NCBI RefSeq assembly: GCF_020497125.1
Contig: NC_059077.1
Span: 23,072,840-23,136,839 of the forward strand
Direction of reading: 5' to 3'
From: Mauremys mutica
Taxonomy: Eukaryota; Chordata; Testudines; Geoemydidae
DNA: 64,000 nucleotides
Position 1 is the first letter of the stretch. The number at the start of each line of letters is the position of its first letter. The position numbers and the translations under genes were made by a program. The notes beneath the pieces are model-generated. The model was not told the origin of the DNA, did no database searches, and saw only the letters and a list, made by a program, of their open reading frames with translations. Shown here piece after piece: positions 46,806-57,375 of the stretch.

Positions 46806-48072
46806 ATGAATTTTGCCACCTGGAATGTCCACACCCTTATGGACTCTCAGCACAGTGAATACCCAGAAAGAAGAACTGCCATAACTGCCAGAGAACTGGC
46901 AAGACGCAACATTGACATTGCAGCTCTTAGTGAGACTCGCCAGGCCGATGAGAGCCAATTAAAAGAGGATGGAGGTGGCAACACCTTCTTTTGGAAAGGA
47001 AAGTCACCCAAAGAGAGATGCATTCACGGGATTGGCTTTGCCATCCAAAATAAGATCACCAGTCAGCTTTTGGAGCGGCACAATAGGCAAAGAATCTGTG
47101 GGAAATGTAAACCCCAGTGGTAGTCTCCTCCTCAACAAATGTGTGGAGCATTATCTGCTCATCACAAACACCATCTTTAGGCAGAGTAACAAATGTAAGA
47201 TCACATGGAAAAATTCTCAGTCCAAACACTGGCACCTCCTTGACTATGTTATAGTCAGAGCCCGAGATTACACCAATGTCCATATAACATGAGTCATGAG
47301 AGGTATGGATCACTGTTGGACAGACCATTGATTAGTAAGATCAGTCATGTACCTGCAGCTGGCTCCACCACAAACACCCAAAGACTAAGCGAAAGCAGTA
47401 CAACGTCAAAGCACTCCAAGATCAAGCCAACTGCAAGACGTTCCACCAGCACCTGTCTAAGAAGCTCTCTAACTTGCGTGATAACATCACTGACATTCAA
47501 GAGCACTGGGATCAACTTAAAAATACCATTCACAGTGCATGTGCTGAAACTATAGGATATTCCACTCATGGGCACCAAGACTGGTTTGACAAAAACAATG
47601 AGGCAATCCTAGCATTAATTCAACAGAAAAGAACTGCATTCTGTAACTGGCAAAATGATTCCCTAACCGATGAAAACATGAGGCCTATCTCATGAGACCT
47701 GCTCAAAGCAGAAGTCCAAAGGAGGCAATGTGACATCAAAAATAAGTGGTGGAGAGAGAAGGCCTCTGAGATCCAGGGTTTCGCAGACCAGGGTGACACA
47801 AGAAGCTTCTTTCAAGCAACAAAAGCTATATATGGGCCAAGCTACAAAGTCCCAACCCCCTAGCGTTCCCAGGATGGCTCCACCCTCCTCAAGGACAATG
47901 CGGCCATTAAACAACGCTGGAAGGAGCACTTTGAGAGAGTACTAAACCACAAATCCAAGGTCTCTGAAGACACCATTGAGTCTATTCCACAGTACTCAGC
48001 AATGGAACACCTTGCTGATCCTCCATCTTCTGAGGAAGTCCAGCGTGCTATCACCCAGACAATCGCTACTAA
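46806..48072 (+). pseudogene. APE-type LINE relic: endonuclease and linker
   Basis: Starts MNFATWNVHTL, the opening of an APE endonuclease. RTAITARELARRNIDIAALSE follows (abridged: the catalytic E is in ALSETR), then FFWKGKSPKERCIHGIGFAI. A gap in the middle of the endonuclease is followed in another frame by LITNTIFRQSNKCKITW and KHWHLLDYVIVRARD (the family HWHLLDYVLVR block). A linker follows: HWDQLKNTIHSACAETIGYS, HQDWFDKNNEAILALIQQKR, then KNKWWREKASEIQGFADQGD and FFQATKAIYGPSYK. It ends before the RT domain, abutting an opposed CR1. Several shifts and one in-frame stop. LINE clade not assigned. Confidence 0.8.
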
Positions 48073-49690
48073 AAATTGTTTGCGAAAACTGAAACAAAAA
48101 CGGCATTTAGCAATTCCACCATTTCCTGTTATTGTTCTTTCCCTCCTCATTGAATAATGGGCTTACCCCGTCCTTGGTCTTCCTTCTAATGTATTTGTAA
48201 AATGTTTTCTTGTTACTCTTCATGTCTCTAATTAATTTTATCTCATTTTGTGCCTTGGCCTTTCTAATTTTGTCCCTACATGCTTCTGTTGTTGTTTTTT
48301 TTATATTCATCCTTTGTAATTTAATCTAGTTTCCACTTTTTGTAAAGCTTTTTTGAGTTTCAGATCATTGAAGATCACCGGGTTAAGCCAGGGTGGTCTC
48401 TTGCCATACTTCCTATCTTTCCTACACGGTGGGATAGTTTGCTTTTGTGCTCTTAAAAATGTCACCTTGAAAAACTGCCAATTCTCTGAAATTATTTTTC
48501 CCCTTAGATTTGTTTCCACAGGGATCTTACTTGCCAACTCCCTAAGTTTGCTAAAGTCTTCCTTCCTGAAATCCATTATCTTTATTCTGCTGCTTTCCCT
48601 CGTACCATTCCTTAAAATCATGAACTCTACCATTTCATCATCACTTTCACCCATGCTGCCTTCCACGTTCAAATTCTCAACCAGTTTCTCCCTGTATGTC
48701 AAAATCAAATCTAGAACAGCCTCTCCCCTAATTGCTTTCTCCACTTGTTGAAATAAAAATGTATCTTCAATGCATTCCAAGAAATTGTTGGATAATTTGT
48801 GTCCTGCTATATTATTTTCCCAACACATCTGTGTAGTTGAAGTCCCTCATCACCACCAAGTCCTGTGCTTTGGATGATTTTGTTAGTTGTTTAAAAAAAG
48901 CTTCATCCACTTCCTCTTTCTGGCTAGATGGTCCTACCATGCCTCACCCTTGTTTTTAACCCTTTTTATCCTTTCCCAGAAACTTTCAGCAAGTCTGTCA
49001 CCTATTTCCATCCCAACCTCATTCCAAGTGTATACACCTTTGATATACAAGGCAACACCTCCTCCCTTTTTTCCCTGCCTGTCCTTTCTGAACAAGCTGG
49101 AACCCTTGTATAACAATATACCAGTCATGTGTATTATCCCACCAAGTCTCTTTGATGCCAACTATGTCAGAGTTGTGATTATTCACTAGCATTTCTAGTT
49201 CTTCTTCCTTATTCCTCATACTTCTTGCATTATTCAGACATCTAAGATAGTGATTTGATTTCCCCTATATGTTCCCTCTTGTGTCTCCTTTGTCCCTGCT
49301 ATAATTACCCATGCTCCCTCCCCATATGCCAACCCTTCACCAAGGTCTCCATATTTTTGACTTACATGTGGCATTTGTCTCCTGTCCCCGTCAAACCTAG
49401 TTTAAAGCTTGCCTCACTAAGTTAGTCAGTCTGTGTCCAAAGATACTCTTCCGCTTCCTTGATAGGCAGACCCCATCTCTGCCCAGCAATCCTTCTTCCT
49501 GGAACAGCATCCCATGGTCAAGGAAGCTGAAGCCCTCCTCGAGACACCATCTTTCCAGCCAGGCATTCTCCTCCAGGATGCATCTGTCTCTCCCTGGGTC
49601 CCTACCATTGACTGGCAAGATGGAAGAGAACACCATCTGCACCCCCAACTCCTTCACCCTTACTTATTTGCATATTTAAGTTAACAGGAA
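48073..49690 (-). mobile_element. CR1 fragment, 5' half only
   Basis: Minus-strand CR1 keeping the 5' part. In reading order: end of ORF1 (49657-49397), endonuclease relic (ADSDIVGIKETWW-type at about 49190; GGGVALYIKGVYTWNEV at about 49000-49070), then [40 protein letters not shown], and [20 protein letters not shown] with [20 protein letters not shown] just before the RT. RT and the 3' end are missing, the reverse of normal LINE 5' truncation. Confidence 0.8.
49397..49657 (-). pseudogene. CR1 ORF1 C-terminus, SGNH-hydrolase-like end
   Basis: An 86-codon frame: VNGRDPGRDRCILEENAWLE, RWCLEEGFSFLDHGMLFQEE, GLLGRDGVCLSRKRKSIFGH. The RDGVCLS block corresponds to the DG.HL.. (catalytic D..H) end of the esterase-like domain described in CR1 first ORFs, with the histidine replaced by cysteine. 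The upstream catalytic serine block is not present. Confidence 0.6.
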
Positions 49691-50515
49691 AAGCAAATTA
49701 ACAGAAGGATAGCATGGACAGCATGGCATCTGTGTGCAAAAGAACAGTGTGGGAGAGGAACTTTGGGGGTATACTTCAAAGGATACATTTCAAAGGTTTA
49801 TTAGCTTGTAAGAAGAGGAGGGAAAAGATATTGTGGTTAGCCATCACTGAGGGAGCAAAAAGAGCTTTTTGCATCCATGAAAGCTGCATTGTGGCCTGGA
49901 GAGTGGGGGAAAGTCAGGTGACGCTGAGAGGTGGCCGTAGATGAGAAAACTACCTTAGACAAGGATCACAGCCTGCTAAGTTTTAGTCACCAGAAAACAT
50001 GTTATACTTTGCGGGGGGCAAAGAGCAGGGGGGGATTTTCAGTTTCTATTGTCCTTGCTTGGCTCTGTTCCTTATTAATAAACTAATTCATGGTTTTACT
50101 ATAAGTTTATCTCTGTGCAATATATTAAAGTGTGTCTCCTCAGCTGAGCCAACAGGCTGGTGTGTACACTGTCTCTTTGGAGACAGCCAACTCCATAATT
50201 TCTGTGAGTGTCCAGTGACAGGGGCAGGATACTGCAGGGTAAAGTTCTTCCTGAGGGTTTAGGAACTGAAGGCAAAGTAAGGACTGGCAGAGTCCTGAGG
50301 CGTTTGTTTGGCCGGCTAACAGACTGGGCTGTGAGTTGTCACTCAATTAGGCAGCAACAAATCTCCCTCTCACTGAGGCATTAGGGTAACAAGATGACTT
50401 ACAGTTCTGGATACCCCAAGAAAGCATCACAGAGACTTTGAGAATGCTATTGTGGAAAGGGAAACTTTCCTGAGCCTTCACCATACCCAGAGGATATTGC
50501 TTTAGAACATCCCTG
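49691..50515. other. No recognisable feature
   Basis: Non-coding; nothing recognised. Confidence 0.4.
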
Positions 50516-50519
50516 GAGC

Positions 50520-50712
50520 ATGTGATTATTATTACAATTATTATTTGTTATTTGTATTACCATAGCACCTAGGAGTCATAATCATGAACAGGGATCTCAG
50601 TGTGCTAGGTGCTGTACAAACACAGAACAAGAAGACAGCCCTTCACTCAAAGAGCTTACAGCCTAAGTATAAAATAAGGGACAACAGATGGATACAAACA
50701 GAAAGACACTGG
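50520..50712 (+). repeat. Old vertebrate interspersed repeat
   Basis: TTTGTATTACCATAGCACCT, AGGAGTCATAATCATGAAC, GTGCTAGGTGCTGTACAAAC, ACAGAACAAGAAGACAGCCC and AAAGAGCTTACAGCCTAAG form a repeat recognised from many amniote genomes. Class not resolved; MIR-like age. Confidence 0.55.
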
Positions 50713-50804
50713 AGTATGAGGAAACAATGAGGCAATAGTGGTAAGCAAGATAGGCTGTGATCTCAGCACACCAGCTACCCTTCGAATATTTCATCTGTTG
50801 CAGA

Positions 50805-50990
50805 GTATGTCTACACTGCAAAGAGAAACCTGGGTTGGCCCATGCCAGCTGACTCAGACTCCCGGGCTCAGGCTGCAGGGCTGTTTCATGGCAGTGTATA
50901 CTTCTGGGATCCTACCACCTTGGGTCCTAGAGCCCAGGTTCCAGCATGAGCCCAGAAGTCTACACTGCAATTAAATAGCCCCTTAGCCAC
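50805..50990. mobile_element. Foldback MITE of the GGGTATGTCTACACTGC family, partial
   Basis: AGTATGTCTACACTGCAAAG, CCATGCCAGCTGACTCAGAC, GGCTGCAGGGCTGTTTCATG and, later, AAGTCTACACTGCAATTAAA are words of the family at 40662-40967. The right terminus is missing. A right-end scrap also lies at 54085-54133. Confidence 0.6.
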
Positions 50991-51284
50991 CCACCAGCGG
51001 AGTTGCCCCCACCCCACAAACTGCAAGCCTCAGGCAGACAGCCTGAATGTGCAATGTAAGAGGAGACAGGAGACCTGCTGCTCCCTTCTTGCTCCCCAGA
51101 GGCAGGGAGTCAGAATTTTGTTTAAAAGCAGAGTGATTAACAGGTGACTAAGATAAGAAAGGGCTGTTAGGATGTTTCCTAAAGTTAAATGATCTGTTCC
51201 AAGCTTGGTGAATGGCAAAAAGTAAGTAGCCTAAATAATAGAAAGTAATTGTAGATTTTTCTACAATTGTTTCAATTGTTGTAT
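50991..51284. other. No recognisable feature
   Basis: Non-coding; nothing recognised. Confidence 0.4.
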
Positions 51285-51867
51285 TCAAGAGGTGGTAACA
51301 AAGTTACTAATATCTTTCTTTGAGAAGATAACTGACTTTTTAGACAAAGGAAATGCAATAGATCTAATCTACCTGGATGTCAGTAAGACATTTGACATGG
51401 TTCCACATGAGAAATTATTAGTTAAATTGAGAAGATGGGGATTAATATGAGAACTGAAAGGTGGATAAGAAACTGGTTAAAGGGAAGAGTACAAGAGGTC
51501 ATACTGAAAGATGAACTGTCAGGCTAGAGGGAGGTTACTAGTGAAGTTCCTCAGGGAGAAGTCTTGGGAGCAACCTAATTTAATATTTTTATTACTGACC
51601 TTGGCACAAAAAGTGGGAGTGTGCTATTAGTGTGCTGCAGATGACTGAAAGCTGGGAGGTATTGCCAATACTGAGGAGAACCAGAATATCATACAAGAAG
51701 ATCCGGATGGCCTTGTAAACTGGAGTAATAGAAACAGGATCATATTTAACAGTGCCAAGTGCAAGGTCATGCATTAAGGACTAACAAGAATTTTTGCTAT
51801 AAGCTGGAGACTTATCAGTTGGAAGTGATAGTAGAGGAGAAAGAGCTGGGTATATTGGTTAATCACA

Positions 51868-51967
51868 TTGGCTAATTGCAGCTGAATAAGTGGGTTTTTT
51901 ACCCACGAAAGCTTATGCCCAAATAAATCTGTTAGTCTTAAAGGTACCACTGGACTTCTTGTTGTTT
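51868..51967 (+). mobile_element. Penelope-associated fragment with 13-bp duplication
   Basis: 100 bp between perfect copies of TTGGTTAATCACA (51855-51867 and 51968-51980), within CR1 coding sequence. It includes CACGAAAGCTTATGC and TCTGTTAGTCTTAAAGG, hallmarks of a repeat abundant in turtles, and a hammerhead-like core (51882-51910). A duplication of 13 bp and truncation at both ends fit Penelope-like retroposition. Confidence 0.75.
51882..51920 (+). ncRNA. Hammerhead-ribozyme-like core, mutated
   Basis: CTGAATA (51882-51888) is followed by a 6-bp stem, GTGGGT (51890-51895) with ACCCAC (51901-51906), and then GAAA (51907-51910). This is the order CUGA-n-GA, stem II, GAAA of a hammerhead ribozyme. 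The AGCTTATGCC that follows can form the very short stem III known from Penelope hammerheads. Core position 8 is T instead of G, and the base before the presumed cleavage site is C instead of U, so self-cleavage is not expected. No stem I pairing was tested. Confidence 0.6.
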
Positions 51968-52684
51968 TTGGTTAATCACAGGATGACTATGAGCTGTCAA
52001 TGTGATGCGGCTGTGAAAAAGGCTAATGCAGTCCTAGGATGTATAAGGCTAGATATTTCCAGTAGAGACAGGGAAGTGTTAGTACCATTATACAAGGCAC
52101 TGGTGAGACCTCATCTGGAATAGTGTGTGCAATTCGGGTCTCCCATGTTTAAGAAAAATTACCATAATTCAAACTGGAACAGGTGCAGAGAAGGGCTACT
52201 AGGTTGATCTGAGGAATGAAAAACCTATCTTATGAGAAGAGTCTCAAAGAGCTTGGCTTGTTTAGTCTAACCAATTGAAGGCTGAGGGGAGAGATGATTA
52301 CTCTGTATAAATACAGCAGAGGGATAAATACCAGGGATGGAGAGGTGTTTAAGTTAAGTGCCAGTGGGGACCCCAGAACAAATACATATAAATTAACCAT
52401 CAACAAGTTAAACTTGAAATTAAGCGAAGGTTTCTAACCATCAGAGGAGTGAAGTTCTGGAACAGCATCCCAAGGGGAGCAGTGGGGGCAAAAAACATAA
52501 CTAGCTTCAAGACCGAGCTTGATAAGTTTATGGAAGGGATGGTATGATAGGACTGCCTACAATGTGTGTGGCCCATCAGCAACTGCCTATAGCAAAATTT
52601 CCCAATGGGATGGGACACTAGAGTTACTACAGAGAATTCTTTCCCAGGTATCTGCCTGGTGGGTCTTGCCCACATGGAGTGTAA

Positions 52685-52964
52685 GGGTACATCTTCACTA
52701 CTCGCTGGATTGGCGGGAAGTGATCGATCTATCGGGGATCAATTTATCGTGTCTAGTGTAGATGCAATAAAATCGATCCCCGATCGCTCTGCCGTCGACT
52801 CTTGAACTGCACCGTTGCAAGAGGCGGAAGCAGAGTCGACGGCGGAGTGGCAGCAGTCGACTCGCCGCCGTCCTCACGGACAGGTAAATCGACCTAAGAT
52901 ATGCCAACTTCAGTTGCGTATCTTAGGTCGACATCCCCCCCGTCCCGCCAGTGTAGACCTAGCC
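52685..52964. mobile_element. Harbinger-like MITE, 280 bp
   Basis: TAA duplication (52682-52684 and 52965-52967). Ends GGGTACATCTTCACTAC and inverted GGCTAGGTCTACACTGG. CG-containing words (GATCGATC, GTCGAC, AAATCGA) are unusually frequent, suggesting a younger copy that has not lost its CpG. Non-coding. Inserted in the CR1 3' region. Confidence 0.8.
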
Positions 52965-53187
52965 TAACTTATCATCATATTTGGAGTCAGGAAGGAATTT
53001 TCCCCTAGGTCAGATTAGCAAAGACTGTGGGGATTTTCACCTTCTTCTGCAGTATGGGGCAGGGTCACTTGCAGGTTTAAGCTAGTGTAAATGGTGAATT
53101 CTCTGTAACTTGAAGTCTTTAAGCCATGATTTGAGGACTTCAGTATCTAAGCCAGAGGTTAGGGGTCTGTTACAGGAGTGGGTGGGT

Positions 53188-53599
53188 CCATAGGCCCCTA
53201 CTCCCCTCTTTCCTGCGGGTGCTTGACACCCCCCCCGCCCCTGGCCCCTGGCCCCGACCCCACTCCACCCCTTCCATGAGGCCCGGCTCCTTCCGCCCCC
53301 ATTCCAACCCCTTCCCCAAATCCCCGGCCCCACCTCTTTCCCTGAGCGCACCACTTTCCCGCTCCTTCCACCCCCCCACCCTGCCACAGTGTACTAATGC
53401 TGTCAAACAGCTGTTTGGCAGCAGCCAGGTGGGAAGTGCTGGGAGGTAGGTGGAGAAGCGAGGATGCGGCGTGCTCGGGGTGGGGGCGGAGGTGGGTCAG
53501 TAAATGAGGGAAGCTTGGCTGCCGTTGAGTACAGAGCACCCACTAATTTTTCCCCGTGGGTGCTCCAGCCCCGGAGCACCCACAGAGTCGGCGCCTATG
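53188..53599. mobile_element. GC-rich hAT MITE, 412 bp
   Basis: Flanked by GGGTGGGT (53180-53187) and GGGTAGGT (53600-53607), 7 of 8 matching, interrupting the CR1 GGAGTGGGTGGGTGA word. Ends CCATAGGCCCCTACTCCCC and inverted CATAGGCGCCGACTCTGTGG. Same family as 57376-57783. Confidence 0.8.
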
Positions 53600-53690
53600 G
53601 GGTAGGTGAAGTTCTGTGGCCTGAAATGTGCAGGAGGTCAGGCTAGCTAGATGATCACGATGGTATCTTCTGAATTTAGTGAGAGTATCT

Positions 53691-55297
53691 GAGTCAGAAT
53701 ATACATTACACTTTTAAACCTAACCACACTTTTAAACCTGACTTGCCACAAGATGTCAGAACACGTTAGTATTAGATCTGAGTAGGTCTAATATTTAATA
53801 TTTTTCTTCAGATAGGAATTAGATACAGTGCTCCTGTCAGATAATTTCTAAGTTTTTATCTGAAAAAAAACCTAGAATTTTCAGTTGCCTAAGTAGCCCC
53901 TGGAATCATGGTTAAAGTTGCTCTCCATCCTGAAAAATCTGAAATGGTGCCCCTGTGGGAAGGCACGGAATTTGTCCTCCCCCCACCATGCATGGCCCCT
54001 TTGGCCTGACTGGAGCCATCCCCACAAATATAGAAGTCAAACTACACCTATACCTTTAGCCCCTGCCCGTCAAGCCTGAGTCAGCTGGCACAGGCCAGCT
54101 GCAGGTGTCTATGCTTTGTAGACATACCCCAAGATCCCAAGATATGCCAAAGTGACCTGTGAAAGTGATGTATGGGGAGAAGATGGTTAAGAGGCATTGT
54201 AAGAATAGTCAATGATCAGTTCTCCCCAGATTTGTCCTCCTATTTGTTATTTGAAGACATTTTCTTACAAATATTGTTTAAAGTAACTTACATTTACATA
54301 GCCTCTTTGCCTACCGCCATTTACGGGATGTCAGCAGTAGGAGCACACCTTTTCTTTTCTTTTCTTTTTTTTTAATAGGACGGAAAGCAAGGAATAATTT
54401 TTCTACTTGTAATTACAAAGGGAAGTTTATGTAGGCAGAATACTCAAGTTGGAAATTGGCCAGGCACACCAGGATTAACATTATTACTCTTACAAAAACC
54501 AGCAGTGCCATCTTTTTTCAAAAAAAAGTAGTCTGGAGGACCCTCAACTTACATTTATTTGCAAAGACAAAACCACGGGCTTTGCAGTACCCCTTAGCAT
54601 TATGCAGCAAAGCAACAGAAAGCCAGTGAGGGGATCTGAAGAGGGGCTGGAGGTGGTCAGAGCAGCAACAGAAGATTATTTTTGTGACAGCATTTTGAAC
54701 ACACTGAGGGGGAGCCACCAGAGTGGCCGGGAGACCAGAGAGGAGGAGGTGGTAATACTCAAAGGCAAGAAATAACCCAGGCCCGGATAAGAGTTCTGTT
54801 GACAGGATATTGCCGCAACATTGATATGAAGGGTGAAGCAAAGAAAGGAGTCAAAAGCTACAGCCTGGTTTTCAGCTGGACGGATGGGGAGGCAAGTGGA
54901 ATCATCAGTAGCAGGTGAAATGAGGGGAAGTTCTCTTTGCCTGTCAGAACAGTCCCAAGCTTTCTTCCTAATCAGCGTTCAGCTACAGCATCTTATATAA
55001 CTGTAGGAAAATGTCAGCAAAACAGCCATTGGGCTGCTATCCTGAGCGGTTCATTCAGCCGACCTGGCGGACAGTGTTTGAAATTGTTTGAAATTAGAAA
55101 CTCAGGATGGAAAATTCTGAAACAGCAGCCACTGCCCACATAGCACATTAGCACCCTCCAGGAAAGGACTTGGCTTGAGACCACGCTCTTCCGAGCAACA
55201 AATCTCACAGGACAAGCTAGAGCCATTACATTTTAATTTAGACTTTGTACCTTTCTGAGTTTTTTTGCTGGGGGAAAGATGGATTGTTAGCATCAGA
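53691..55297. other. Mostly unassigned
   Basis: Non-coding. 54085-54133 ends a MITE (GCTTTGTAGACATACCCC). 54350-54376 is a TTTTC-rich pyrimidine tract. Nothing else was recognised. Confidence 0.4.
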
Positions 55298-55305
55298 TTC
55301 TACAT

Positions 55306-55589
55306 CAGTGGTATCCAAATTTTTTCCCTTCATGACCCCATTTTCAGATATATTGCTTCCCGTGACCCCAGAGAGCTTGGGCTTTGCACAGCATGACCTC
55401 ATGCCGTACGGAGAATGCCAAATTGCCCTACAAAATGGTGTCATCCGCAGAGTGTGACCTCGCACGCACAGTATGTGCAAGATCACTCAGTGTGGAGGAT
55501 GCCATTTTGGGCACTTGGGATTTCTGCGACCTCATCTGCTCATGGAGCAACTCCGTTTGAGGTTGTGACCCACAGTTTGGGAACTGCTG
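55306..55589. mobile_element. hAT MITE, 284 bp
   Basis: Left end CAGTGGTATCCAAATTTTTT and inverted right end CAGCAGTTCCCAAACTGTGG. Flanking TTCTACAT and TTCTAGTA agree only over the first five positions, so the duplication is doubtful. The interior repeats GTGACC and CCATTTTG words, as does the left end of the hAT at 24726. Confidence 0.65.
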
Positions 55590-55597
55590 TTCTAGTA

Positions 55598-56091
55598 ATG
55601 AGGAGAATATAAGTACCTAAACAGGCAGATGGGGATTATTGTGTGGAGTTGCTTACTTATTTTCTGAAACACCTTTTGCTCTGTTTTTTACCTTCCCCAA
55701 TTTTTTTTTTAATAATTTTTTTGTTTTGTTTTTTCTTGTATTGCTTAGCAGCCCACTAATTTTATAAGAGAGTCCCTTGGAGTCAGCCCAGTCCTTAAAA
55801 CCACACCTATGACTCCACTGTACTTGCTGGCCGGGCACACCATCACATGCTCCATAAATGCTGCATGATCCCACCAAGCCTCTTCTGCTAGCAATGTAGT
55901 CAGACTAGCAGGAAAGAGTGGTGTAGGTTTCCTTTGAGGATGAGGTCTGAGAGGTCAGATATAGAGTGATCTATTTGTGAAAAGGTGACAGGGTGTTTTT
56001 CTCTTTGATCATTTTTGTGTGGAGTTCATTCCAGAACACAGTGATTGTCTGGTTTCACAATGCTATTAGGGCATTTAGCACATTGGATGAG
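55598..56091. other. No recognisable feature
   Basis: Non-coding; nothing recognised. Confidence 0.4.
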
Positions 56092-56422
56092 TGTGGTAGG
56101 GTGGACTAGGCCTGAGGGCCCCCTGCTGGAGGCCTCCGGACCTGCATCACCCCAGATTAGATCAATGAGAAGTCACCCAGGCAGCCTAGAGTGGCTGCAG
56201 AAGAATGGCCAACAGAGGGGCTGCTGGAGCGACCAATAAGGGGCCAGAAGGGCCAGATAAAAGGCCAGCAGCAGAGCAGAGCCTTCAGTTGCTGTGTGGA
56301 GCTTGACGAGGGAGGGCGGGGTGCCTGGCTGGCTAAAGGAACAGCAGGACTGCGGATAGCTCACTGCAGAGCTCACCGGACAGAACTGAGCCCAACAAAG
56401 GCTGCCAATGATCAGGTGCCTT
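56092..56422 (+). mobile_element. Probable LTR 5' part
   Basis: Starts GTGTGGTAGGGTGGACTAGG; CAATAAGGGGCCAGAAGG and CAGATAAAAGGCCAGCAGCA follow, an LTR-like promoter layout. The far end is not found because a SINE head and LINE sequence follow. Confidence 0.45.
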
Positions 56423-56423
56423 T

Positions 56424-56508
56424 GGGGGGAGGGATAGCTCAGTGGTTTGAGCATTGGCCTGCTAAACCCAGGGTTGTGAGTTCAATCCTTGAGGGGGCCA
56501 TTTAAAAT
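56424..56508 (+). mobile_element. tRNA-Lys-like SINE head (Cry type)
   Basis: About 80 bp with polymerase III boxes: A box TAGCTCAGTGG (56435-56445) and B box GTTCAATCC (56480-56488), 35 bp apart, with GGCCTGCTAAACCCAGG in the anticodon-arm position. This is the head of the tRNA-Lys-derived Cry SINE family described from cryptodiran turtles. The usual CR1-like tail is missing, so the copy is 3'-truncated. Confidence 0.75.
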
Positions 56509-56820
56509 GCACTTTTCCCCCCACCTCCTTCTCAATGCACTCCCTATCCATGGCCCCACAAAGTCACGGGACCTCCTGGTCAACCTCCTCCTTGCCCTGG
56601 CAAAAATGGTCATCTACGTGACCAGGGAGAGGCAGTTGGCCAATGGGGACTCCTGCGAGTGTGGGGCTTGTTTCCAATCCTTAGTCCATTCACGTCTCCG
56701 GGCAGAGTTCCTCTGGGCGGCGTCCGCTGGCTCCCTTGACGCCTTCGAGGAGCTGTGGGCTCTGTCCAGGGTTCTCTGCTTGGTGTCCCCATCAGGCTCC
56801 CTTCTTATGACCCTTTGACC
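56495..56820 (+). pseudogene. LINE ORF2 C-terminal relic (Tx1/L1-like)
   Basis: A frame of about 109 codons ends at a TGA at 56816-56818. RDLLVNLLLALAKMVIYVTR, LVHSRLRAEFLWAASAGSLD, AFEELWALSRVLCLVSPSGS and LLMTL resemble the extreme C-terminus of Tx1/L1-like second ORFs in reptiles (AK..IY..R...; R.R.EF.......L..F...W). No RT motif is present. The assignment rests on a short stretch. Confidence 0.5.
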
Positions 56821-56830
56821 GCATTCCTGT

Positions 56831-57367
56831 CCCTGTTCTTTTATTAGTTGTCCCCCACAATTAGTGGGTTTCTGAGGCCCTGTGGAACCTCCCCTTAGGC
56901 TGGGGGGGGATCCGTTAGCATGGGACGGGCTTTACCCGCCCTGTTTCCCAGAAACCCAATAGATACATAGAGTAGCAGCAGAGCTGTCGAAAGGTCAGTG
57001 TGGGCGGGGTGAGCCCGGGAGACTGAGCACAAAACCTGGCCAGACCAGTTGCGGGTACCAAGCTGGGCCCCAGTCTAGGTGTCTGAAGAAGTCAGTGCCT
57101 CTGGGGAAAAGCCTAAGAGCTACTGCCCCATACCAGGTTCGTGATAAGAACTCGGGACTGTATGCCCCGGAAGGGGGAACAGCGTGTGAGTTTCAGCCAT
57201 ACGGCTGAGCTGCTGAAGACCAGCTGAGAGAACCACCGGCTGGGGGGGGATGCTCGTGAGAGGTGGGTGCCATCCCGTTGAAAGAACAAAAAACCAAAAG
57301 CAGGCTCACACCTAACCAAAAGGGGGCCATCCATGAGAGGTGGGTGCCCCCCTGTGAAAAGAACTGT
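56831..57367. other. Unassigned, retroelement-like
   Basis: Includes two similar words, GAGAGGTGGGTGCC at 57257 and 57335, and GC-rich LTR-like sequence. The hAT MITE at 57376 is inserted in it. No ends were identified. Confidence 0.35.
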
Positions 57368-57375
57368 GTTTGCAG

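Larger units (their letters stand above)
51285..53690 (+). mobile_element. CR1 LINE copy with three nested insertions
   Basis: Plus-strand CR1 from RT motif A (DLIYLDVSKTFDMVPHEK-like, about 51365-51410) through HRMTMSCQCDAAVKKANAVL, GCIRLDISSRDREVLVPLYK and ALVRPHLE (52000-52120), the CCATCAGAGGAGTGAAGTTC region (52440), GGAAGGAATTTTCCCCTAGG (52991) and GTGCAGGAGGTCAGGCTAGC (53627), then a degraded end. Insertions at 51868-51967, 52685-52964 and 53188-53599 split it. Coding sequence is heavily mutated. Confidence 0.85.

Noticed and set aside
56424..56508. A functional tRNA gene
   Set aside because: Polymerase III boxes are present, but the arms pair poorly and the sequence matches a SINE head embedded in retroelement DNA.
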